From assembly GCA_913773715.1 (NCBI GenBank), contig CAJYHD010000524.1, positions 1-5,723 on the forward strand: a stretch of 5,723 bases of DNA, written 5' to 3'. A program made the position numbers and the translations under genes. Each line of letters opens with the position of its first letter. Positions within the stretch are counted from its first letter, which is position 1. This document shows positions 1 through 5,723 of this stretch, one piece after another. This DNA comes from an uncultured Sphingobium sp. (GTDB taxonomy: Bacteria > Pseudomonadota > Alphaproteobacteria > Sphingomonadales > Sphingomonadaceae). The notes under the pieces were generated by a model. It was not told the origin of the DNA. It did no database searches and was given only the letters and a program-made list of their open reading frames with translations.

Positions 1-3000
1 GTCCCCGACGTCATCAGCGACCTGACGCTCTCCAATCAGGTTATTTCCGAAACAGCGGTCGAGAATACCTCGGTCGCCAGCCTTCAGGCAACGGGATCGA
101 TCAATGCCGTCTACAGCTATCAGATCATGGACGATTCGACGGGTGGCGCCTTCACGATCATCGGCGACAAGCTGGTGGTGCGCGACAGCCTGTCGCTCGA
201 TTACGAAGCGTCGTCATCCGCCACGCTTACCATCCGGGCGAGCGATACGTTCGGCAACAGCTTCGACAAGGTCTTCAATCTCGACATAACCGACTCAGCG
301 AACGAGAAGCGCTTTGCAGGCGGCACGGAGTTTCTGGCCAACACCGCTATCGCGGGTACCCAGCAACAAGGCGCCATCGCCAGCCTGAGCGATGGCCGCT
401 ACATTCTGATCTGGGGCGACGGCAGCGCGCAGGGCGCGGACGCCAGCAGCTACGGCATAAAAGGGCAGTTGGTGGATGCCAACGGCGTGCGGATCGGGAC
501 TGAGTTCCTCGTCAATTCCGCGACGCTCAACAGTCAGGACAATCCCGTCGTCTCCGCGCTTCCGTCCGGCGGCTTCGTCGTCAGCTGGGTCGATTCCAGC
601 CTTCAGGGCGGGGACGCTTCGGTGTCGAGCATCAAGGCGCAGCTGTTCAATGCGGCGGGTCAGGCGATCGGGAGCGAAATCCTCGTCAACAGCGCGACCG
701 CCAATGCGCAGCGGACGCCTTCGGTCGCGACGCTGAGTTCGGGCGGCTTCGTCATCAGCTGGGCGGACGCCAGTCTTCAAGGAGGAGACGCCAGCGGCAC
801 CAGCGTCAAGGCGCAGATGTTCGACGCCAACGGCAACAGGGTGGGCGCGGAGTTTCTGGTGAACAGCGCAACTGCCAACGTGCAGGACACGCCGGTGGTC
901 GCCTCGCTTCAGAATGGCGGTTTCGTCATCAGCTGGCACGACACCAGCCAACAGGGCGGCGATACCAGCAAGGATTCGGTCAAGGCGCAGATGTACGACG
1001 CATCGGGCAACCGCGTCGGCGGCGAGTTTCTGGTCAACACCGAAACCAACGGCAATCAGCAGCAGCAAGCGATCATCGGCACTTCAACCGGAGGTTTCGC
1101 TATCGCCTGGGCCGATATGAGCGGACGGGGCGGCGATGCGGATTATTATGGGATCAAGCTGCAACTGTTCGATATCAATGGAAACAAGGTCGGTGGCGAA
1201 AGACTGGTGAACAGCACGACGCTGGCCGGGCAGATCGCACCGTCGCTGTCGTTGCTAGCCGACGGTAATCTGGTCGTAAGCTGGGCCGACTATAGCGGAG
1301 CAGCGTCGGAGGCGGGAACGGCGGGCGTCAAGGGCCAGATCTTCGATCAGGACGGAAACCGGATCGGCGGCGAATTCATCGCGAATACCCAGTCCTTGGG
1401 CGCGCAGGTCGATCCGATGGTCGCCGGTGGCAAGGATGGCGGCTTCGCCATGATCTGGACCGACTATAGCGGGCAGGGCGGCGATAATCTCGGCACCGGC
1501 GTCAAATACAAGATGTTCGATCCCAAAGGGCCGCAAGGCGCGCCGCCGCGCGTCATAGCCAACCCCGACGTGGTCTCGGGTGTCGAGGAGCAACCGCTTA
1601 CGATCCTCGCTTCCACCCTGCTCGCCAACGATACTGATGCCGATGGCCTGCCTTTGACGCTGACCGGGGTGACGGCAGTGTCGGGTGGGCAGGTCAGCCT
1701 GGATGGCGACGGCAATGTGCTGTTCGCGCCGACGGCGAACTTCAGCGGCGCAGCGCTCTTCACCTATTTCGTGACGGACAGCGCAGGCGTCAGCGTACGT
1801 GGGCGGGTGACGGTCAATGTTGCTAACATCAACGATACGCCGGTCGCAGCGAACGACACCATCTCCGTGTCGGAAGATGGATCGACCTTCGCCGTCAACG
1901 CGCTGCTCGCCAATGATGTCGATGTCGATTCGGGAGACACGCTGACGCTTCAGCCCCTGCCCGCGACGACGGCGAGTGGCATATCGCTGACGCTTAGCAA
2001 TGGCTTGATCACCTATGCGCCCGGATCGCAGTATCAATCGCTGCGGGCCGGGCAGACCGTCACTGACAGCTTCCGCTACACGGTCGCTGACAGTTCGGAT
2101 GTGCAATCGAGCGCCAATGTGACGCTGGTCGTCACCGGAGCCAATGATGCGCCGACCTCGCTGGCGATCACGGGCGGCCGGGTCGACGAAAATGCGGCGA
2201 ATGGCACGCTGGTCGGCACGCTGGGTGCGCAGGATGTCGATAGCGGCGACGTGCTGACCTACAGCCTCAGCAACAATGCGGGGGGGCGCTTCAGCGTCGA
2301 TGCGGCGACAGGCCAGATCAAGGTGGCGGACGGAACTCTGCTCGATTTCGAGAAGGCGACCTCGCACCAGATCGTCGCGCGCGCGACCGACAGTGGCGGG
2401 CTTTTCACCGAGCAGAGCTTTACGATCGCGCTCAACAACCTCCCCGAACCGAAATTTTACACGGGCGACAATGGCGCCAACGTCTTCACCGCGCCGACCA
2501 ATGACCTGTGGACGATCTATGGTCTGTCCGGGAACGACGTGCTGACCGGCAACGCCAGCAGCGACATCATCTATGGCGATGCGGGCGCGGATATCATCGA
2601 TGGCGGCGGCGGCGCGGACACCATGTATGGCGGCATCGGCAACGACACCTTCTACATCGACAATCTGGGCGATCGCATCGTCGAATATTATGGCGAGGGC
2701 AACGACCAGGCATTCGCCTCCGTCGATTTCACGATGGAAGCCAATCTGGAGAACCTGACCCAGACGGGCACGGCGAACATCAACGTGACCGGAAACGACT
2801 ATGCCAACACCATCACCGGCAATTCCGGCAACAACAGCATCTATGGCGGTGTCGGCGGCGACTTCCTTTTGGGGATGGATGGCGACGATCAGCTCTATGG
2901 GCAGGACGGCAAGGACTTTCTTCAGGGCGGCGCGGGCAACGACCTGCTCGTCGGCGGCGTCGGGCTGGACGAATTGACCGGCGGCGCGGGGGCGGATCGC

Positions 3001-3309
3001 TTCCTGTTCGACTCGCTCACGACTTCGGCCGATCGCGATACGGTGAAGGATTTCACGCCGGGCGAGGACATGTTCGTTCTCTCCCGCTCGGTGTTCACTG
3101 CCTTTGCGACCATGCCCATCGGCGGCTTGCCGTCGAGCGCCTTCTATGCCGGTGCGTCTGCGCAGACGGCGGACCAGAAGATCATCTACAATGTCGCGAC
3201 CGGCGGACTGTTCTATGACGCCGACGGATCAGGCTCCGGCTCGGCGGTACAGATCGCCTTCCTCGGCAATAAGCCTACGCTCACGGCGCAGAGCTTTTCT
3301 TTGGGCTAG
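1..3309 (+). CDS. Large modular RTX-type calcium-binding protein (cadherin-like, seven 58-residue repeats, RTX), 5' truncated by the window
   Basis: The reading frame is open from base 1 and stops at TAG 3307-3309, so the true start lies upstream; the ATG at 127 falls inside a domain and is not a credible start. Numbering codons from base 1: codons 1-99 are the end of a cadherin-like domain (LDYE, then a beta-rich SATLTIRASD strand). Codons 109-514 are seven 58-residue repeats. About 519-614 and 615-718 are two cadherin/Ig-like modules of the 'NDTDADG ... FTYFVTDSAG' kind, ending in NINDTP and GANDAP linkers. About 719-815 is a cadherin domain with DENAANG, DVDSGD and LDFE calcium motifs. RTX nonapeptides occupy 841-887 and 931-1003, and the last 100 residues form a type I secretion-type tail ending in SFSLG. 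Such proteins normally leave through a TolC-dependent ABC exporter and fold outside in calcium. An adhesin or matrix role is inferred. No enzymatic domain or exporter gene is visible. The family call is secure; the specific function is unknown. Confidence 0.93.
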   Translation, partial: VPDVISDLTLSNQVISETAVENTSVASLQATGSINAVYSYQIMDDSTGGAFTIIGDKLVVRDSLSLDYEASSSATLTIRASDTFGNSFDKVFNLDITDSANEKRFAGGTEFLANTAIAGTQQQGAIASLSDGRYILIWGDGSAQGADASSYGIKGQLVDANGVRIGTEFLVNSATLNSQDNPVVSALPSGGFVVSWVDSSLQGGDASVSSIKAQLFNAAGQAIGSEILVNSATANAQRTPSVATLSSGGFVISWADASLQGGDASGTSVKAQMFDANGNRVGAEFLVNSATANVQDTPVVASLQNGGFVISWHDTSQQGGDTSKDSVKAQMYDASGNRVGGEFLVNTETNGNQQQQAIIGTSTGGFAIAWADMSGRGGDADYYGIKLQLFDINGNKVGGERLVNSTTLAGQIAPSLSLLADGNLVVSWADYSGAASEAGTAGVKGQIFDQDGNRIGGEFIANTQSLGAQVDPMVAGGKDGGFAMIWTDYSGQGGDNLGTGVKYKMFDPKGPQGAPPRVIANPDVVSGVEEQPLTILASTLLANDTDADGLPLTLTGVTAVSGGQVSLDGDGNVLFAPTANFSGAALFTYFVTDSAGVSVRGRVTVNVANINDTPVAANDTISVSEDGSTFAVNALLANDVDVDSGDTLTLQPLPATTASGISLTLSNGLITYAPGSQYQSLRAGQTVTDSFRYTVADSSDVQSSANVTLVVTGANDAPTSLAITGGRVDENAANGTLVGTLGAQDVDSGDVLTYSLSNNAGGRFSVDAATGQIKVADGTLLDFEKATSHQIVARATDSGGLFTEQSFTIALNNLPEPKFYTGDNGANVFTAPTNDLWTIYGLSGNDVLTGNASSDIIYGDAGADIIDGGGGADTMYGGIGNDTFYIDNLGDRIVEYYGEGNDQAFASVDFTMEANLENLTQTGTANINVTGNDYANTITGNSGNNSIYGGVGGDFLLGMDGDDQLYGQDGKDFLQGGAGNDLLVGGVGLDELTGGAGADRFLFDSLTTSADRDTVKDFTPGEDMFVLSRSVFTAFATMPIGGLPSSAFYAGASAQTADQKIIYNVATGGLFYDADGSGSGSAVQIAFLGNKPTLTAQSFSLG
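325..1542 (+). repeat. Seven tandem 174-bp (58-residue) coding repeats, putative seven-bladed beta-propeller
   Basis: Repeat units begin at 325, 499, 673, 847, 1021, 1195 and 1369. Each is exactly 174 bp, with no insertion or deletion between units. The unit pattern is [TSAG]-E-[FIR]-L-[AV]-N at the start, a central GGFV[IV]SW-D hydrophobic strand, a QGGD turn, a strand ending in V/I-K-x-Q, and a D-x-x-G-N-x-[VI]-G hairpin. Units 2, 3 and 4 are the most alike; units 1, 6 and 7 are more divergent, and unit 6 has lost the QGGD turn. Comparable 'GGFVVSW ... GNxVGxEFxVN' repeats are familiar from large bacterial RTX and calcium-binding surface proteins. The seven-fold count and three to four strands per unit suggest a closed propeller; that fold is inferred, not seen. 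Confidence 0.88.
2155..2445 (+). other. Cadherin domain within the RTX protein
   Basis: This segment carries the classical cadherin calcium-ligand series in order: DENAANG near the start, DVDSGD in the middle, then FSVDAATGQIKV, LDFE, and a closing ATDSGG strand. These motifs bind calcium between successive domains and stiffen the rod. It is preceded by a GANDAP linker typical of tandem VCBS/cadherin-like arrays and followed by the RTX region. The domain boundaries are approximate. Confidence 0.8.
2521..2661 (+). repeat. RTX nonapeptide block 1 (hemolysin-type calcium-binding repeats)
   Basis: The translation shows consecutive GGxGxDxUx-type units: GLSGNDVLTG, NASSDIIYGD, AGADIIDGG, GGADTMYGG, then IGNDTF. 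In RTX proteins such units coil into a parallel beta-roll that binds calcium once outside the cell. A variant first unit and the capping strand NDTFYID mark the edges of the block. Confidence 0.92.
2791..3009 (+). repeat. RTX nonapeptide block 2 (hemolysin-type calcium-binding repeats)
   Basis: After a spacer of about 43 residues (2662-2790; VEYYGEGNDQ ... MEANLENLTQTGTANINVTG), a second and longer series begins at GNDYANTITG. It continues through NSGNNSIYGG, VGGDFLLGM, DGDDQLYGQ, DGKDFLQGG, AGNDLLVGG and VGLDELTGG to AGADRFLF. The spacer resembles the linker with an 'EN.TLTG' core that is common between RTX blocks. The following stretch, RDTVKDFTPGEDMFVLS, resembles the C-terminal part of serralysin-type RTX domains that precedes the secretion signal. 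Confidence 0.92.
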
Positions 3310-3636
3310 AGTGGGCCAGGCGCCCGTCGACTTATGTTGCGGAAGTCTGCGGCTGCGATGATGCCGGCTGGCTGCCTCCCGATACAGGCCCACGGCTTTT
3401 GGATCGCCATCGACCAACAGCCTAACTTCCGCATTGCCGCCTGACGGTAAGCCATATTGCGTCAGCACGGAGAAAGCTGCGACGGATATGTTCTGCATTT
3501 GAGGGAAAGAGAGAAATTCCATCACGTAAGGGACCATTGCCGCCCTCGCGAGTTGTGGTCACGGGCGTATGAACGCGTCGGTCTATCATCAGCGGACGAT
3601 CGCCGCAGGGCATCGCCAATAAAGGAAGGCATTGCC
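3310..3636. other. Intergenic region between the RTX gene and the catalase gene
   Basis: These 327 bases contain no gene I can support. The only strong hairpin-like element near the RTX stop is a 4-bp GGGC/GCCC pair (3313-3325) with no following T-run, so no intrinsic terminator is called. A 36-codon open frame (3334-3444, plus strand) has no ribosome binding site. A minus-strand open frame (3229-3537) overlaps the end of the RTX gene and resembles nothing I recognise. The catalase promoter is presumably here, but no standard -35/-10 pair stands out. Only a loose EcfG-like pair (3504-3508 and 3525-3529) was seen. Confidence 0.7.
3622..3629 (+). promoter_or_regulatory. Ribosome binding site of the catalase gene
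   Basis: AAGGAAGG lies 7 bases before the ATG at 3637 and matches the anti-Shine-Dalgarno sequence well. It supports this start; no alternative in-frame ATG lies just upstream. Confidence 0.75.
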
Positions 3637-5723
3637 ATGGCCAAGTCGCCGGGAACCAAATCGGATCGCAACCAGCCTGCTGGCGGGGAAACCCACCAGA
3701 CGGCCGAACATCTCGGTGCCACCATACTGACCACCAACCATGGTGTTCCGGTGTCGGACAACCAGAATTCTTTAAAGAGCGGCGCGCGTGGTCCGACGTT
3801 GCTCGAAGACTTTGTCCTGCGCGAGAAAATTTTCCACTTCGACCATGAGCGCATTCCAGAGCGCATCGTTCATGCCCGTGGCAGCGGCGCGCATGGCGTG
3901 TTTGAAGCGACCGACGATATTTCCGATCTGTCCAAGGCTGCGGTATTCACCAAAGGCGAACAGACCGAGGTCTTCGTCCGCTTTTCCACTGTCGCCGGCG
4001 GGGCCGGGTCGGTCGACACGCCGCGGGACGTACGCGGATTTGCCGTCAAATTCTACACGCGCGAAGGCAATTGGGATCTCGTCGGAAACAACATCCCGGT
4101 ATTCTTCATCCAAGATGCGCTCAAGTTTCCCGATCTCGTCCACGCCGTGAAGATGGAAGCCGATCGCGGCTATCCTCAGGCTGGCAGCGCGCATGACACC
4201 TTCTGGGATTGGGCATCATTGATGCCCGAAACCACTCACATGTTGATGTGGGCGATGTCCGATCGCACCCTTCCGCGCTCGTTTCGCATGATGGAAGGTT
4301 TCGGCGTACATACCTTCAAGCTGGTCAACGCTGAAGGCAAAGCGAGCTTTGTCAAGTTTCACTGGAAGCCACGGCTTGGGCTTCAATCGACGATCTGGGA
4401 CGAAGCGTTGAAGCTTCAGGCCGGAGATAATGATTACCAACGCCGCGACCTGTTCGAGGCGATCGATACCGGCGACTTTCCGCAATGGGATCTTGGCATC
4501 CAGGTTTTCGATCAGGCGTTTGCGGAAGCGCAGACCTATGACGTACTCGATGCGACCAAGCTCATACCTGAAGATGATGTGCCGGTTCGCACGATCGGCA
4601 CGCTGACGCTGAACCGCAACGTCGATAATTTCTTTGCCGAAACGGAGCAGGTCGCGTTTCTCCCGTCGAATATTCCCCCAGGCATCGACTTTTCGAACGA
4701 CCCTTTGCTCCAGGGCAGGCTCTTCTCCTACCTCGATACGCAGAATTCGCGCCTCGGTACGACGAATTTCCACCAAATTCCGATCAATGCGCCTCGCTGT
4801 CCCTTCGGCAACTTCCAGCGCGACGGCAAGATGCAGACGATGGTTCCCAAGGGTCGTGCCAACTACGAGCCGAACAGTCTGGCCGAACATGGTGAGGAAG
4901 GTGGGCCTCGTGAAAGCCCCACAACGGGCTTCGCTACGGCCAATGCGGCGACGGGTCCTGAGGAAAGCGGAGAAAAACTGCGCGTTCGCTCCGAAAGCTT
5001 CGCTGATCATTATAGTCAGGCGCGGCTCTTCTATCGATCGCAGACAGAAAGTGAGCAGGCGCATATTGCCTCATCATTCGTGTTTGAACTTTCAAAGGTG
5101 GGCCTGCTCGATCAGGTGCCGCCGCGCATGGTTGCCAATCTGCGCAACGTCGATGAAGACCTGGCGCGGCGCGTCGCGGAAGGCCTCGGCATCCCGCTTC
5201 CCGAGAAAGCCAAGGCTGCCAGAGAGCCAGTCGATATGCCGCCTTCGGACGCGCTTTCCATCCATAAGAATATGAAAGACACGTTGGAAGGTCGCGCGGT
5301 CGCCGTCCTCATCCATGACGGAACAGATGCGGCAGAACTCGATAAAGTGATCGCGGGGGTGAAGAAGGCCAAGGGCAAGGCGGTGATCGTCGCGCCGAAG
5401 GTAGGCGGCGCCACGCTGAGCGACGGTTCTGTGCGCAAGGCCGATGGTCAGCTTGCCGGCTCTCCAAGCCAACTCTTCGATGCCGTCGCGATCGTCCTGT
5501 CGGACAGCGGATGCGAAGCGCTCGTCAAAGAAGCTGCGGCCGTTCAGTTCGTGATGGACGCGTTCGGACATTTGAAGGCGATCGGCCACAGCGAGGCGGC
5601 CAAGCCGTTACTCGACAAGGCCGGCGTCGAGCCGGACGAAGGCGTCACCGCTCTAGACAAGGCTTTCGTCGCCGCCGCTGCACGCCGATATTATGATCGC
5701 GAGCCGAAGGTGCGGACTTTGGC
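3637..5723 (+). CDS. katE: Large-subunit monofunctional haem catalase, HPII/KatE type (clade II), 3' end cut by the window
   Basis: This catalase converts hydrogen peroxide to water and oxygen, normally as a cytoplasmic homotetramer with one haem per subunit. The frame is open from ATG 3637 to the window edge, giving 695 full codons. The distal-haem signature is at residues 72-87 ([13 protein letters not shown]), with catalytic His79 (codon 3871), Ser117 in VRFSTVAG and Asn151 in DLVGNNIP. The proximal signature [14 protein letters not shown] supplies the haem-ligand Tyr365 (codon 4729). After the catalase core and wrapping region, residues from about 539 onward form the DJ-1/PfpI-like C-terminal domain that distinguishes large-subunit from small-subunit catalases. 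In that domain the PfpI nucleophile Cys appears replaced by Gly650. The visible end, REPKVRTLA, resembles the natural C-terminus of relatives, so only a few codons are probably missing. The N-terminal tail is shorter than in E. coli HPII (catalytic His at 79 versus 128). Leu342 occupies the place of HPII His392. No frameshift is seen, so the gene looks functional. Stationary-phase or general-stress control is likely from family knowledge, not shown by the sequence. Confidence 0.97.
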   Translation, partial: MAKSPGTKSDRNQPAGGETHQTAEHLGATILTTNHGVPVSDNQNSLKSGARGPTLLEDFVLREKIFHFDHERIPERIVHARGSGAHGVFEATDDISDLSKAAVFTKGEQTEVFVRFSTVAGGAGSVDTPRDVRGFAVKFYTREGNWDLVGNNIPVFFIQDALKFPDLVHAVKMEADRGYPQAGSAHDTFWDWASLMPETTHMLMWAMSDRTLPRSFRMMEGFGVHTFKLVNAEGKASFVKFHWKPRLGLQSTIWDEALKLQAGDNDYQRRDLFEAIDTGDFPQWDLGIQVFDQAFAEAQTYDVLDATKLIPEDDVPVRTIGTLTLNRNVDNFFAETEQVAFLPSNIPPGIDFSNDPLLQGRLFSYLDTQNSRLGTTNFHQIPINAPRCPFGNFQRDGKMQTMVPKGRANYEPNSLAEHGEEGGPRESPTTGFATANAATGPEESGEKLRVRSESFADHYSQARLFYRSQTESEQAHIASSFVFELSKVGLLDQVPPRMVANLRNVDEDLARRVAEGLGIPLPEKAKAAREPVDMPPSDALSIHKNMKDTLEGRAVAVLIHDGTDAAELDKVIAGVKKAKGKAVIVAPKVGGATLSDGSVRKADGQLAGSPSQLFDAVAIVLSDSGCEALVKEAAAVQFVMDAFGHLKAIGHSEAAKPLLDKAGVEPDEGVTALDKAFVAAAARRYYDREPKVRTL
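5251..5723 (+). other. DJ-1/PfpI-like (class I amidotransferase-like) C-terminal domain of the catalase
   Basis: Residues from about 539 to the window edge show alternating beta strands and helices: [36 protein letters not shown], a helix through [16 protein letters not shown], and a final [11 protein letters not shown] segment. This flavodoxin-like fold is fused to clade II catalases and is regarded as structural. Where PfpI/DJ-1 enzymes carry the nucleophile Cys in an 'AICHG' elbow, this protein reads AIGHS (Gly650). That agrees with a non-catalytic role. Confidence 0.85.

Noticed and set aside
127..129. ATG at 127 as the start of the RTX gene
   Set aside because: The frame is open to base 1 and encodes cadherin-like sequence continuous with what follows, so this Met is internal.
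295..1068. 257-codon minus-strand open frame under the 58-residue repeats
   Set aside because: Its periodic composition simply mirrors the repeat on the plus strand, and it is rich in Arg/Ala/Val as expected for an antisense shadow in GC-rich DNA.
1255..2367. 370-codon minus-strand open frame
   Set aside because: It lies wholly inside the well-supported RTX gene. It is arginine- and isoleucine-rich with no domain, typical of an antisense shadow.
2508..3218. 236-codon plus-strand frame of Arg/His/Trp-rich composition
   Set aside because: It is the out-of-frame reading of the GGxGxD codons of the RTX repeats; the real frame gives canonical nonapeptides.
3313..3325. GGGC-CAGGC-GCCC hairpin just after the RTX stop as a terminator
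   Set aside because: The stem has only 4 solid base pairs and no T-run follows, so it does not support an intrinsic terminator.
3334..3444. 36-codon plus-strand small ORF in the intergenic region
   Set aside because: It has no Shine-Dalgarno sequence, no recognisable family and a length expected by chance.
4216..5064. 282-codon minus-strand open frame
   Set aside because: It is entirely antisense to the catalase, whose conserved motifs run uninterrupted on the plus strand.

Overview
The window reads as chromosomal DNA from a GC-rich alphaproteobacterium. Sphingomonadales (Sphingomonas/Sphingobium-like) is my best guess, from codon choice and the style of the catalase sequence; this is inference, as there is no rRNA or other marker gene. 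Two plus-strand genes fill almost the whole window, and each is cut by a window edge.

Positions 1-3309 hold the 3' part (1102 codons) of a very large, modular, secreted RTX-type protein. The modules in order are: the end of a cadherin-like domain; seven tandem repeats of exactly 58 residues (325-1542), which I infer form a seven-bladed beta-propeller; two cadherin-like/Ig-like modules; one more cadherin domain; two blocks of glycine/aspartate-rich calcium-binding RTX nonapeptides separated by a spacer; and a C-terminal region of the kind used for type I secretion. The architecture fits a calcium-stabilised surface or extracellular protein, probably an adhesin or matrix protein. No catalytic domain is visible in the part present.

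Positions 3310-3636 are a 327-bp intergenic region with no convincing gene, no strong intrinsic terminator and at most a weak promoter-like match. A good Shine-Dalgarno sequence lies just before the next gene.

Positions 3637-5723 hold a nearly complete large-subunit (clade II, HPII/KatE-type) monofunctional haem catalase. All core catalytic residues and the C-terminal DJ-1/PfpI-like domain are present. It runs off the right edge with 695 complete codons and no stop, probably within a few codons of its natural end.

The two genes share orientation but show no functional link and no sign of an operon. I see no IS element, CRISPR array, tRNA or phage feature. The region is mostly ordinary. The most noteworthy item is the perfectly periodic seven-fold repeat embedded in the RTX protein.
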